The notes under the pieces were generated by a model that ran no database searches, was not told where the DNA came from, and saw only the letters and a program-made list of their open reading frames with translations. From an uncultured Salinimicrobium sp. (lineage in GTDB: Bacteria > Bacteroidota > Bacteroidia > Flavobacteriales > Flavobacteriaceae), in NCBI GenBank assembly GCA_946887075.1, contig CAMPKA010000015.1, forward strand, positions 6,346 to 70,345: a stretch of 64,000 nucleotides of DNA. Reading direction: 5' to 3'. A program made the translations under genes and the position numbers. This document shows, piece after piece, positions 10,332 to 19,722 of the stretch; within the stretch, counting starts at the first letter, position 1; every line of letters begins with the position of its first letter.

Positions 10332-10706
10332 TTACTTCTTTGGTCTTTTTGCACCATACTTCGATCTGCGCTGGGTCCTTCCTTCGACACCTGCGGTGTC
10401 AAGGGCTCCTCGCACGATGTGGTACCTGACTCCCGGCAGGTCTTTAACTCGTCCGCCTCTGACCAATACTATCGAGTGCTCCTGGAGGTTGTGTCCTTCT
10501 CCCGGGATGTACGCGTTCACCTCTTTACCGTTGGTGAGCCTTACCCTGGCTACTTTTCTCATAGCAGAGTTCGGTTTCTTCGGAGTAGTGGTGTAAACAC
10601 GCGTACAGACGCCACGGCGCTGAGGGCACGAATCCAGAGCAGCCGATTTACTCTTCTTGGTAATCGTGGCTCTTCCTTTTCGTACTAATTGTGAAATTGT
10701 TGGCAT
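10332..10706 (-). CDS. rpsL: 30S ribosomal protein S12
   Basis: S12 is a decoding-centre protein. The 124-residue protein starts [12 protein letters not shown]. It carries the conserved [18 protein letters not shown] loop, with the lysine at which streptomycin-resistance changes are known in other bacteria, and the second loop [20 protein letters not shown]. It is the first gene of the superoperon, and a Bacteroidota promoter lies 55-85 nt upstream. Confidence 0.98.
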   Translation of the reverse strand: MPTISQLVRKGRATITKKSKSAALDSCPQRRGVCTRVYTTTPKKPNSAMRKVARVRLTNGKEVNAYIPGEGHNLQEHSIVLVRGGRVKDLPGVRYHIVRGALDTAGVEGRTQRRSKYGAKRPKK

Positions 10707-10760
10707 AATTTCTTTTACGCTAGTTATTGTTTTATAAAAGTCCTTTTTTCAAAAGGTCTG

Positions 10761-10791
10761 CAAAGGTAGAAATAAAAGCGAAGTATTCAAA
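10761..10791 (-). promoter_or_regulatory. promoter of the rpsL superoperon
   Basis: On the minus strand TTTG (10791-10788), a spacer of exactly 19 nt and TACCTTTG (10768-10761) match the Bacteroidota consensus TTTG-N19-TAnnTTTG. Transcription would start near 10757. A short stem (CCTTTT/AAAAGG, 10742-10756) falls at the very start of the leader. Confidence 0.8.
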
Positions 10792-11106
10792 TCTTACTTC
10801 ATTAATTTTCAGAACCCTTATTTGGCAAAAAAAACTAAATGAACAACCCCTTCTCTTTATTAACATAAAGGAACCTTAACAAGAAACTCCTGTCTTATAT
10901 ATTAAGGACAAAAAGTGTTCAAGTGGGATTTCATTCGGTCCCAGAACAGTTCCCAAAGCATCACAACACAACTGGCTGTAAAGTTAAAGCTTTGCTAAAT
11001 TTCGCACTGAATGGATCTTTTCATTCCAGTTTTAGAAGAAAAAAGTTGGTGGGTTAACATTAAATTATCAAATTTGGCACTGGCTAATTCAAACAAATCA
11101 TAAAAA
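10792..11106. other. intergenic region between rpsL promoter and susC
   Basis: No gene is seen. It must hold the susC promoter, but no exact TAnnTTTG occurs on the plus strand; TAAATTTC at 10996-11003 is the nearest match. A stem with one bulged base (ACTGAATG at 11006-11013 with CATTCCAGT at 11022-11030) could be a regulatory or RNA structure. The last 60 nt before susC are A/T-rich. Confidence 0.4.
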
Positions 11107-14100
11107 ATGAAAACAAAGTTAAGCGGATTACTTACGCTGTTACTGGCGTTTGTTGTGCAGATAACCTTTGCACAAGAACTACAGACGGTCACCGGAACAG
11201 TGACTGATGCAAGTGGGATGCCCCTCCCCGGGGTGAACGTGCTCGTTAAGGGCACTACAAGAGGGGTCATGACGGACTTCGACGGGAACTACTCGATCGA
11301 AGCCAGCAATGGAGAAGTGCTGGTATTCTCTTATGTGGGAATGGAAACCGTAGAGGTTGTATTCCAGAACTCTCCCATTATAGATGTCGTCCTTGAACCG
11401 GACGCCGCCCAGCTGGAAGAGGTGGTTATCACCGCCCTGGGAATCAGAAGGGAAGAGAAATCCCTTCCTTATGCTGCCCAGGTGGTGAACGCTGAGGAGC
11501 TGAATATTACTGAAGACACCAATATCAAATCTGCCCTGGCAGGTAAGGTAGCCGGTGTTGAAGTAAGCTCTCAGGCAGGATCAAAATTAGGTGAGGCTGG
11601 AAGCATCCGAATTCGGGGTGGTATTTCCTTGACCTCCGATGACGATCCTCTTTATGTGATCGACGGAATTCCTACCACCAATCCAAATGCAATCGACATG
11701 AGTACGATTGCCTCCCTGAACGTCCTTAAAGGTCCGAACGCCACCGCTTTATATGGTCAACGGGCTTCCAATGGGGTGATCCAGATCACAACAAAGAAAG
11801 GTACAGAATCCGATCGCCTTGGCCTAACACTGACCAGTTCAGTGGCCTTCGACAAGATTGGCGACATGATGGATTATCAGAACCTTTACGGACAGGGATA
11901 TTCGGGATCAGCTGAATTCGGAACTTTTGACTTCGAAGCCGGATACAATTTCGCGGTTTTTGGAATTTCAGGAGGCCCTTACCCGGACTATATGCAGGTT
12001 TTTGACGGCAAGCGTTACTTCGACTTGAACGTCTATGCCGATGAGAGCTGGGGACCTAGATTCGATGGAGAACCCTATGTGCCATGGTATGCGATGTACC
12101 AGAACAGCCCTTATTTCGGGCAAACCGATACCTGGGAAGCACATCCGGACAACATCCGAAACTTCTTTGATACGGGTACGACTTTCAAAAACATTGTGTC
12201 ATTATCAGGAGGTGGTGAGAACTACAGCGCAAGATTATCTTATACGAACCTGAAGCAGACTGGGGTCATTCCTCATTCTGACCTTGATCGTGACTATATC
12301 TCTACGGCTTTTGATTTTGATCTTTCTGACAACTTCACTGTCGGACTTACCGCAAATTACAGCGTAAGCGACGTAGCGGGGGACTTCGCGGATGATTACG
12401 GAAACCAGACCACCGGTTCCTTTAACTCCTGGTTCGCCCGAAACATCGACATGAGTAAACTCGAAGAGCTCCAGGGTCTAACCACAACTGAAGGTTATTT
12501 GGCCTCATGGAACAACTGGGGACTTGATGCCTGGGCTGCCGGAGAGGATATCGGTTTTCTGGATTTCAAAAAAGCGGCTTTCTGGTTCAACCCATATGAC
12601 TGGTTGGCCCTTTATGAAAACACAGCCGAGACCACGACTCTACTTGGGGACGTACATGCTACCTATACCTTCCTTGATCACTTTGAAGCCACTTTTCAGG
12701 CATCCAGAAATGAACGAAAGTATAGGGACCACTGGGAAGTACCTTACCTGATTGAATTTTCGGCAGCTCCGGGCTTGTACAACGAATGGGTCAACTCCTT
12801 CGGAAACCGGTATGAGACCAGCACTGAGGACAACTATCAGGCACGGCTTCGTTACGAGCAGGATTTTGAAAACTTCGACCTCAGTGCATTCATTGGAGGA
12901 AACATCCGAAAAAATGCATATTCCATGTTCCAAAACGACATGTCTCAGTCCAATTCGGATAGTGGTGGTTTGATCCTTCCTGATGTTTTCACCTATGCAA
13001 ACTCAAGGGAAGCGCTGACCGCTGACACCTACGAAAGCAGGAAGCAAGTAAACTCAATCTATGGTAACGCCACATTCGGTTATCGGGATATGCTTTATAT
13101 CGATGGTTCAATCCGTAGGGACTGGAGTTCGGCACTTCCAGCCGACAATAACGGATATACCTATCCTTCGGTTGGTGCTACGTTCATCTTTACAGAACTG
13201 TTAGGAAGCAATGACATTCTCTCCTTCGGAAAGATCCGTGGAGGTTGGGCCCAGGTTGGGGATGACGTGGATGCGCTTGCCCTTAACCCGGATTATCCTC
13301 TTGGAGGAGACCTTTTCGGAGACAGAATTCTTCAGTATACGAGAAGCACGATTATCGATCCGGGGATTAAGCCTGCGATGAACACTTCGTATGAGTTCGG
13401 AGCAGATCTTAACTTCCTTAATAACAGGGTTGGTTTCCATGCCACCTATTACCATGAGACACGGAAAGATGAGATCATTCCGATCACCATCTCTTCCGCA
13501 ACCGGATTCACAAGCTTCCTTACCAATGCCGGAGAATCCGAGCGGGAAGGGGTTGAGCTTTCTTTGGATGCAGATATCATCAAAACCGAGGACTTTACCT
13601 GGAATCTTCTGGCCAACTGGGCAACCAACACTTCTACTATTTTGAGCCTACCTGGTGATCTAACCGCCATTGTCGGAGCAGGAGAAGGAACCCTTCAGAA
13701 CCAGGATACCTGGGATTTCATAAATGTGGTCCACAGACTTGGAGAAGAATGGGGTCAGCTTCGTGGCACAGGATTTGTATATGATGACGAAGGAAACCGA
13801 GTAGTTCGTGCAGATGGCACCTATGCTTATCAGACTGACCAGTACCTGGGATCCATCCTTCCTGATTTCACGGGAGGGTTAGTGAACACCTTTACCTATA
13901 AGAACCTTAGTCTTATGGCCTCCATCGACTTCCAGAAAGGCGGAAATTTCTTCTCCCTTTCTGAAATGTGGGGAGACTATTCAGGTCTGACAGCCAGAAC
14001 AGCTGCAATCAATGACCGCGGGAACAATGTGCGTGATGCTGTGGATGACGGAGGAGGAGTACATGTTACCGGAGTGACTGCAGAGGGAGAGCCAGTGGAT

Positions 14101-14409
14101 ACTTATGTTCCTGCTATTACCTACTATGGTCAGTTCAATTCAAATGTTATCGCTGAGGAGTATGTCCATGATGCGAGTTACATCAAATTGAGAGATGTTG
14201 CCCTTACTTACACCTTGCCTGGAAGTTTGGTAAATGACTTCTTCTCATCTGCGAGCATAAGCCTGATCGGAAGGAACCTTCTGATGTTGGCTACCGCCGA
14301 TGATAACATCCATGCATGGGATCCGTCAGAGCTCTCTCAGCCATGGGGTGAGGATGCTCAGCTGCCAAGCATTAGAAGCTATGGTATGAACATTAGTTTA
14401 ACGTTTTAA
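11107..14409 (+). CDS. SusC/RagA-family TonB-linked outer membrane protein
   Basis: Outer-membrane active transporter that takes up an oligomeric nutrient with its SusD lipoprotein lid, energised by TonB. The 1100-residue protein has a signal peptide ending near TFAQ. A carboxypeptidase-regulatory-like domain follows (VTGTVTDASGMPLPGVNVLVKG, about residues 28-100). The plug domain starts at EVVITALGIRREEKS (about 105-220, with the DPLYVIDGIP motif). The rest is a long beta-barrel ending in the aromatic NISLTF typical of outer-membrane barrels. susD follows after 9 nt. No glycosidase, sulfatase, peptidase or regulator is adjacent, so the substrate cannot be inferred. A housekeeping role is possible because the pair sits between ribosomal genes and rlmB. 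Confidence 0.93.
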   Translation: MKTKLSGLLTLLLAFVVQITFAQELQTVTGTVTDASGMPLPGVNVLVKGTTRGVMTDFDGNYSIEASNGEVLVFSYVGMETVEVVFQNSPIIDVVLEPDAAQLEEVVITALGIRREEKSLPYAAQVVNAEELNITEDTNIKSALAGKVAGVEVSSQAGSKLGEAGSIRIRGGISLTSDDDPLYVIDGIPTTNPNAIDMSTIASLNVLKGPNATALYGQRASNGVIQITTKKGTESDRLGLTLTSSVAFDKIGDMMDYQNLYGQGYSGSAEFGTFDFEAGYNFAVFGISGGPYPDYMQVFDGKRYFDLNVYADESWGPRFDGEPYVPWYAMYQNSPYFGQTDTWEAHPDNIRNFFDTGTTFKNIVSLSGGGENYSARLSYTNLKQTGVIPHSDLDRDYISTAFDFDLSDNFTVGLTANYSVSDVAGDFADDYGNQTTGSFNSWFARNIDMSKLEELQGLTTTEGYLASWNNWGLDAWAAGEDIGFLDFKKAAFWFNPYDWLALYENTAETTTLLGDVHATYTFLDHFEATFQASRNERKYRDHWEVPYLIEFSAAPGLYNEWVNSFGNRYETSTEDNYQARLRYEQDFENFDLSAFIGGNIRKNAYSMFQNDMSQSNSDSGGLILPDVFTYANSREALTADTYESRKQVNSIYGNATFGYRDMLYIDGSIRRDWSSALPADNNGYTYPSVGATFIFTELLGSNDILSFGKIRGGWAQVGDDVDALALNPDYPLGGDLFGDRILQYTRSTIIDPGIKPAMNTSYEFGADLNFLNNRVGFHATYYHETRKDEIIPITISSATGFTSFLTNAGESEREGVELSLDADIIKTEDFTWNLLANWATNTSTILSLPGDLTAIVGAGEGTLQNQDTWDFINVVHRLGEEWGQLRGTGFVYDDEGNRVVRADGTYAYQTDQYLGSILPDFTGGLVNTFTYKNLSLMASIDFQKGGNFFSLSEMWGDYSGLTARTAAINDRGNNVRDAVDDGGGVHVTGVTAEGEPVDTYVPAITYYGQFNSNVIAEEYVHDASYIKLRDVALTYTLPGSLVNDFFSSASISLIGRNLLMLATADDNIHAWDPSELSQPWGEDAQLPSIRSYGMNISLTF

Positions 14410-14418
14410 ATAAAAAAA

Positions 14419-15927
14419 ATGAAAAAGTATAAAGCAATACTATTGGTGATGTTGACCGTATTGTCGCTCGGCTCCTGTGAGACCGTCGACTTCGGCGACA
14501 CCAATGAGAATGTCAACGGGCCCTTGGAACTGAACACCGGGGCACTTTTAACTGCCGCTCAGGTACGGTTCACGGCCGGAATTGGATTCCGGGACTGGTT
14601 GGCAAATCCGCACCATTATGTGCAGTACCAGGCCCAACCAGTTTATCCGGATCCATCACGCTATGCGGAGACGCCCGTTGACTGGTCAGCGTATTACTCT
14701 CAGACCCTATCGAATTTACAAGCGATCATCGATATCTCTCAGAACGAAGAGGTGACTTCCACTCCGGCGTATCAGGCCAATGGTTCTGTTGCGAACCAAG
14801 TAGCTGTGGCCAGAATTATGAAGGTTCTTATCTTCAGAAGGCTCACTGACACCTATGGGGATATTCCATACTTCGAAGCTCTGAACCCAGAGATCCAGTC
14901 TCCAGCATATACGCCTCAGGCCGAGATCTATCAGGATTTTATCAAGGAGCTTAAGGAAGCCAGGGATCAGCTGAATCCTGCCCAAACCGGAGCCCAGGGA
15001 GATGTCATCTATAATGGCGATGTAGAGAAATGGCAAAAATTCGCCAACTCACTTCTGCTATCCATCACGCTTCAATTATCCGAGACAGAAATGGCTGATA
15101 TGGCTGCAACTGAATTTGCTGCCGCCCTTGCCAATGAGCATGGGGTGATTGAAACTGTGGAAGATGAGGCGTGGTATATGCCACAGAACGTGAGTTCTCT
15201 AAACAACCCATGGACCGCCTTTAGACCTGCCGATTATAACATGGCAGAGTTCTTCCAGGACGCACTTCAGGGGGATTCGGAGCATTACTCCAATGATGTT
15301 TTTGATGAACGATTGACAATTTACTCCACTGATCCGGAAGCCCAGGGTCTGGAATATGGATTGGAAGAAGGTGAGGCTGAAGGAAGTCCTGCAAGGATCT
15401 CTCTTTATATTACAGCTCCTACGGCTCCTTTCCCCATCCTGACATCAGCCTATACCTACCTTAACAGGGCAGAAGCAGCTGAACTGGGATGGACTACTGA
15501 GGATTCTGCAGAGATGCTGACTCAGGGAATCGTTCAATCCTATAAATCGAAGACCCAAATGTTCGGTATGGGACCACATGTAGAGGAATCAGGTCTTGAC
15601 CCCATCGACATCACTGGTGCGGCTGAGGAATTTGCAGCCTCAAGGCTCGCAGACGCAGCTGAGACTGGAATGCTCCAGGTCATCGGAGAAGAAAAATGGG
15701 CTGATCTGTTTCCACAAGGATTCCTGGCTTGGGCCGAGTGGAGAAGGACAGGATGGCCAATCTTGTTCCCTTCACCAAAACCGCTTAATGACGGGGGCAT
15801 CCCGACAAGATACCTGTATCCTGTCAATGAGATCAACCTGAACAACGCGAATTACCAATCAGGTGTTGCCAATCTGACTCCAGCCGCAGACAAGAATACA
15901 TCTCTTGTTTGGTGGGATCAGGAATAA
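14419..15927 (+). CDS. SusD/RagB-family nutrient-binding lipoprotein
   Basis: Surface lipoprotein that captures substrate and closes the SusC barrel. The 502-residue protein has a lipoprotein signal with lipobox LSLGSC (Cys about residue 20). The following segment TVDFGDTNENVNGPLELNTG resembles the SusD-like_2 subgroup, which begins with a D-x-N-x-x-P type motif. The helical TPR-like body includes ARIMKVLIFRRLTDTYGDIP and the C-terminal WAEWRRTGWPIL/IPTRYLYPVNE motifs. It shares an operon with susC and is closed by a strong terminator. Confidence 0.92.
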   Translation: MKKYKAILLVMLTVLSLGSCETVDFGDTNENVNGPLELNTGALLTAAQVRFTAGIGFRDWLANPHHYVQYQAQPVYPDPSRYAETPVDWSAYYSQTLSNLQAIIDISQNEEVTSTPAYQANGSVANQVAVARIMKVLIFRRLTDTYGDIPYFEALNPEIQSPAYTPQAEIYQDFIKELKEARDQLNPAQTGAQGDVIYNGDVEKWQKFANSLLLSITLQLSETEMADMAATEFAAALANEHGVIETVEDEAWYMPQNVSSLNNPWTAFRPADYNMAEFFQDALQGDSEHYSNDVFDERLTIYSTDPEAQGLEYGLEEGEAEGSPARISLYITAPTAPFPILTSAYTYLNRAEAAELGWTTEDSAEMLTQGIVQSYKSKTQMFGMGPHVEESGLDPIDITGAAEEFAASRLADAAETGMLQVIGEEKWADLFPQGFLAWAEWRRTGWPILFPSPKPLNDGGIPTRYLYPVNEINLNNANYQSGVANLTPAADKNTSLVWWDQE

Positions 15928-15961
15928 TTAGTACTGAGCGAAAAACTCAGAACCACTGAAG

Positions 15962-15993
15962 AAAAGCTGTCTCCTTTGAGGCAGCTTTTTTTA
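15962..15993 (+). terminator. intrinsic terminator after susD
   Basis: AAAAGCTGTCTC pairs with GAGGCAGCTTTT (12 bp with one T-G pair) across a CTTT loop and runs into T8. It isolates the SusC/SusD unit from rlmB. Confidence 0.88.
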
Positions 15994-16051
15994 TGGCCTC
16001 ATGTGATCAGGCAAAAAGATACCTTTATCGTTTTTTGGGCAACGATTTCCG

Positions 16052-16059
16052 TAATTTTG
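16052..16059 (+). promoter_or_regulatory. -7 element of rlmB promoter, almost touching the start codon
   Basis: TAATTTTG fits TAnnTTTG. The ATG of rlmB begins 4 nt after it, so the transcript would be leaderless or nearly so. The only -33 candidate is TTTG at 16034-16037, 14 nt away, shorter than usual. Confidence 0.55.
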
Positions 16060-16063
16060 CAGC

Positions 16064-16807
16064 ATGGAAAAATCTGAAGACACCATATACGGCATAAGAG
16101 CAGTACTGGAAGCGATCAATACCGGAGAGAGCATCAATAAAGTATTTGTGCAGAAAGGTTTGACAGGGGCTCTCTCGCGAGAACTCCAGGATAGACTCAA
16201 CAAAGGAGATTTCAACGTGTCCTATGTTCCGGTTGAGAAACTTGATCGATTGGTACAGGGAAACCATCAGGGCATTGTTGCCAGGATTTCGCCGGTAAAG
16301 TTCGCGGATCTGGAAGAAACCGTAGAGCGGATTCTGGAAAGAACCTCCACTCCCCTTTTTCTCCTGCTCGACCAGGTCGATGACGTCCGTAATTTCGGGG
16401 CCATCATCAGGACAGCAGCATGTTCCGGGGTGGATGCGATCATCGTTCCGAAAAAGGGCGGGGCACCCGTAACAGCTGACACTATCAAAACCTCGGCGGG
16501 AGCTGTCTTCAACATTCCGCTGATCAGAACTGACCATATCAAAGACGCGATCTATTACCTTCAGGGTTCCGGAATCAGGGTGATTGCGGCAACGGAAAAA
16601 ACTGATCAGCTTCTTTATAGATCAGATTTGACCAAACCCCTGGGGCTGGTTCTTGGCAACGAAGGTAAAGGGATCTCTGATTCCGTCCTGAAGTTGGCGG
16701 ATGAGAGGATCAAACTCCCCATGTTTGGCACTATCGGCTCCCTGAACGTTTCAGTAGCCTGTGGCGCGTTTCTTTATGAGGTGGTCAGACAACGTTTGCA
16801 GAAATAA
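16064..16807 (+). CDS. rlmB: 23S rRNA (guanosine-2'-O-)-methyltransferase RlmB
   Basis: SPOUT-fold enzyme that uses S-adenosylmethionine to methylate the ribose of G2251 (E. coli numbering) in the 23S rRNA P loop. The 247-residue protein has an N-terminal substrate-binding domain (YGIRAVLEAI at residues 9-18) and the catalytic SpoU domain. The three SPOUT motifs are DVRNFGAIIRTA, LVLGNEGKGIS and LPMFGTIGSLNVSVACG. Length is normal. It is convergent with the rhomboid gene, 6 nt away. Confidence 0.93.
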   Translation: MEKSEDTIYGIRAVLEAINTGESINKVFVQKGLTGALSRELQDRLNKGDFNVSYVPVEKLDRLVQGNHQGIVARISPVKFADLEETVERILERTSTPLFLLLDQVDDVRNFGAIIRTAACSGVDAIIVPKKGGAPVTADTIKTSAGAVFNIPLIRTDHIKDAIYYLQGSGIRVIAATEKTDQLLYRSDLTKPLGLVLGNEGKGISDSVLKLADERIKLPMFGTIGSLNVSVACGAFLYEVVRQRLQK

Positions 16808-16813
16808 GGTTTC

Positions 16814-17533
16814 CTAATCCTCTTTGTTCCGTTTGTAGTGATACACGATGTCGGGGTCCGTATTATCGGGATTCTCGATAAAATTTCCCTGCTCATCAAA
16901 ATGTCGCATAAAGGGATCATCCTCCTCCCTGTAGCGCTCCTCCTCCCAACTGAACTTCGGAGCCCTCGCAATCTTCTTCCTGTAGATCAAGGAGAAGGCG
17001 AAACCGGTAATCAAACCGGCCAAATGCCCTTCCCAGGAAATAGTCGGATCAATTGGAGTGACGTACCACCACATTCCGCCATACAGGAAAACCACGATAA
17101 GGGAAAGGGCCACCAGTCTGTAATAGCGGGAAAAGATTCCCTTGAAAAACAGGAAGGAAACCAGGACATAAATGATCCCGCTTGCTCCGATGTGATAGGC
17201 AGGTCTCCCAATACCCCAGGTAATCAGGCCCGAGAAAAGGATGCCCAGGAACAGGATCTGCCAACTGATGCTCCTGTAGAAATAGAACAGAGACATCCCG
17301 AGAATGAACAGCGGAATAGAATTATTGAAAAGATGTTTGATATCGCTGTGAATGAAGGGCGAAAAAAGAATCCCCCGAAGCCCCTCCAAAGACATCGGAT
17401 AGATTCCGTACTTGGTGAAATTCACCCCAAACCGGATTTCAATCCAGAAGACCACCCAGATCATCAGTACAAACAGGATCGGGTAACCCAGCACTCCCGG
17501 GGTAAACACAAACGGTTCCTTTTGGTCTCTCAT
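16814..17533 (-). CDS. rhomboid-family intramembrane serine protease
   Basis: Membrane protease cleaving substrates within the bilayer; its targets are unknown. The open frame extends 36 codons further upstream, but I choose the ATG at 17533 because the product MRDQKEPFVFTPG then runs straight into the first membrane helix, and the upstream extension looks unstructured. The 239-residue protein has about six helices, the HSDIKHLFNN motif, catalytic GASG (Ser118) and HLAG (His170). The charged tail of about 50 residues is cytoplasmic by prediction. It lies between rlmB and rarA, as I recall from other Flavobacteriaceae. Confidence 0.88.
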   Translation of the reverse strand: MRDQKEPFVFTPGVLGYPILFVLMIWVVFWIEIRFGVNFTKYGIYPMSLEGLRGILFSPFIHSDIKHLFNNSIPLFILGMSLFYFYRSISWQILFLGILFSGLITWGIGRPAYHIGASGIIYVLVSFLFFKGIFSRYYRLVALSLIVVFLYGGMWWYVTPIDPTISWEGHLAGLITGFAFSLIYRKKIARAPKFSWEEERYREEDDPFMRHFDEQGNFIENPDNTDPDIVYHYKRNKED

Positions 17534-17702
17534 CACAGGGATTCTGTCCTGGGCATTGCAAAAAATCGGCCAAGAAAGAAAATTTCCTTCCGGGAGGCTT
17601 TCCGACCAAGAATTCCTTAAAAATAAGAAAATTGATGCCACTACGTCAGTATTTTAAACCGGCTCCTTTCCCGCTGTCAGCCAATATCTCTATTTTTACA
17701 TC

Positions 17703-18980
17703 ATGAACGAACCACTCGCTGAACGATTGCGGCCCCAGAAACTCGAGGATTATCTCAGTCAGCAACACCTGGTAGGTCCTGAGGCACCACTTCGGAAACA
17801 AATCCAGAACGATTTTGTTCCCAGTATGATCTTTTGGGGTCCGCCGGGAGTTGGCAAGACTACATTAGCGCATATCATCGCCACAGCATCAAAACGCCCC
17901 TTCTACACGCTGAGCGCGGTCAACAGTGGCGTAAAGGAGGTACGTGATGTGATTGAACGGGCCCGGAAGAGCGAAGGACTGTTCACCACCCGGAATCCTG
18001 TCCTGTTCATCGATGAGATCCACAGATTTTCAAAATCACAGCAGGACTCCCTGTTAGGTGCAGTGGAAAAAGGTTGGATCACACTCATCGGGGCGACCAC
18101 GGAAAATCCGAGTTTTGAGGTGATTCCGGCACTCCTCTCAAGATGCCAGGTATATGTCCTGAATCCATTCTCAAGGGAAGACCTTCTCGCCCTTCTCGAC
18201 AGGGCCATTCGGGAAGACGAGATCATCAACAGGAAAAAGATAGATCTTGCTGAGCCGGATGCCCTGCTTCGATTGAGCGGGGGGGATGCCCGGAAACTTC
18301 TCAACATGTTCGAGCTCCTGGTCACCTCGGAGGAAGGTACCCAGGTCAGGATCACGGACGAAATGGTTCTGCAAAAGGTGCAGCAGAATACGGTACTTTA
18401 CGATAAAACCGGAGAGCAGCATTATGATATCATCTCCGCCTTTATCAAATCGATCAGGGGAAGTGATCCCAATGCCGCAGTTTACTGGCTCGCCCGAATG
18501 ATCGAGGGAGGTGAGGACGTCAAGTTTATCGCACGGCGACTCGTCATCCTGGCCAGCGAAGATATCGGGAATGCCAACCCTACTGCACTGATCATGGCCA
18601 ATAACACTTTCCAGGCCGTTTCCGCCATAGGGCACCCGGAAGCCAGGATCATCCTCAGCCAATGTGCTATCTATTTAGCCACCTCCCCAAAATCGAACGC
18701 CTCCTACATGGCGATCAACAGAGCCCAGGAAATGGTGCGCAAAAAAGGGAATCTTCCTGTTCCGCTCGACATCCGGAATGCCCCGACAAAACTGATGAAA
18801 GACCTCGGTTACGGCGCGGAATATAAATATGCTCACGAACATGAAGGGAATTTTGCAGCCCAGGAATTTCTACCAGAAGAAATCTCCGGGACCACCTTCT
18901 TTGTGCCAGGGGAAAACCAGCGTGAGCAGGCCCAGCGGTCATTTCTCCAGGCGAGATGGAAAGAGAAGTACCGTTATTAA
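17703..18980 (+). CDS. rarA: replication-associated recombination protein A (RarA/MgsA)
   Basis: Clamp-loader-like AAA+ ATPase acting at stalled replication forks. The 425-residue protein has Walker A GPPGVGKTTLAH (about residue 46), Walker B VLFIDEIHRF, sensor GATTENPSFEV and arginine-finger SRC motifs. The C-terminal tetramerisation part has YWLARMIEGGEDVKFIARRL and DLGYGAEYKYAHEHEG. Length is normal. TATTTTTA lies 4 nt before the ATG, a one-mismatch copy of the -7 element at the same near-leaderless spacing seen for rlmB. The stop overlaps the convergent next gene by 4 nt. Confidence 0.95.
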   Translation: MNEPLAERLRPQKLEDYLSQQHLVGPEAPLRKQIQNDFVPSMIFWGPPGVGKTTLAHIIATASKRPFYTLSAVNSGVKEVRDVIERARKSEGLFTTRNPVLFIDEIHRFSKSQQDSLLGAVEKGWITLIGATTENPSFEVIPALLSRCQVYVLNPFSREDLLALLDRAIREDEIINRKKIDLAEPDALLRLSGGDARKLLNMFELLVTSEEGTQVRITDEMVLQKVQQNTVLYDKTGEQHYDIISAFIKSIRGSDPNAAVYWLARMIEGGEDVKFIARRLVILASEDIGNANPTALIMANNTFQAVSAIGHPEARIILSQCAIYLATSPKSNASYMAINRAQEMVRKKGNLPVPLDIRNAPTKLMKDLGYGAEYKYAHEHEGNFAAQEFLPEEISGTTFFVPGENQREQAQRSFLQARWKEKYRY

Positions 18981-19708
18981 AGCAACTCGAAAACGAGCGT
19001 TTTCAACTCCCCGGTTTTGGGGTCCGGAAATTCCACCACAAGGCCGCCCGTTGCATTGAAGTAAGCCGTTCCCTGTCTGTCCTCTGATAAGAAGATATAG
19101 CTTTCTTTGTTCCCCGACTGCAGAAGCCTTGCGAATTTCTCTCCGGCTCCATCCTCCAGAATGTCAAATCCCGTTCCGGTTTTCTCCATTATAAAAATCT
19201 GCTCCCCCAGACGGTATCTGGGAAGCTCCTCCCTTCTGGCTTGGGTACCTTTATCCACATCAGGGGTGGGATTGGAGGCTACAGCCCCTGTCCCGCTGAG
19301 TATTTCCTCCCTTGCTGCGGCGACAGATTGAAAGGCTTCCCTCAGGGCTTCGTGATAACCGGTTTTAAATTCCTTTTCCCTACTGGACCCGGTCTTGGAA
19401 GTGAAAACCACCCTGCCCTGACAGTCTTCCAGCGTGACGAAAAGTCGGGATCTGAAAAGTCCGGATTTGTTGTGGACATTTACTTTGAGGACATCACAGG
19501 CATCGATTCCCTGTGGCAGAGGTTCCTTGTAAAGACTGCGGAAGCCATGCTTTTCTAGGAGGAAATTGGTCAGGGCGTTCAACTGGTATTTATTATCCTC
19601 TCCGAGGAACTCATAGGTATCCGGCACCAGCAAAATCGGCTCCGGCTGTTCCTGAGATCGTGAAACAGCAGCGGACATTATCAAAAGCATCAATAAAATT
19701 TTCTTCAT
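18977..19708 (-). CDS. exported protein of unknown function
   Basis: I do not recognise a named family. The frame can be opened at a TTG six bases upstream, but the ATG at 19708 gives a clean signal peptide (MKKILLMLLIMSAAVSRSQ). The mature part (about 225 residues) starts with a segment resembling a conserved flavobacterial exported protein: residues about 40-130 hold CDVLKVNVHNKSGLFRSRL and KTGYHEALREAFQSV. A variable linker rich in Ala/Pro/Thr follows, and then a beta-rich end (FIMEKTGTGFDIL, GGLVVEFPDPKTGELKTLVF). The 3' end overlaps the rarA stop by 4 nt. It heads a minus-strand group of exported proteins. Confidence 0.75.
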   Translation of the reverse strand: MKKILLMLLIMSAAVSRSQEQPEPILLVPDTYEFLGEDNKYQLNALTNFLLEKHGFRSLYKEPLPQGIDACDVLKVNVHNKSGLFRSRLFVTLEDCQGRVVFTSKTGSSREKEFKTGYHEALREAFQSVAAAREEILSGTGAVASNPTPDVDKGTQARREELPRYRLGEQIFIMEKTGTGFDILEDGAGEKFARLLQSGNKESYIFLSEDRQGTAYFNATGGLVVEFPDPKTGELKTLVFELL

Positions 19709-19722
19709 CACCAACGAAATCT

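Noticed and set aside
17534..17641. 36-codon N-terminal extension of the rhomboid gene
   Set aside because: It adds an unstructured sequence before the first membrane helix; the ATG at 17533 gives the usual start.
19709..19714. TTG start two codons before the exported-protein ATG
   Set aside because: The ATG at 19708 directly opens a good signal peptide, so the TTG adds nothing.
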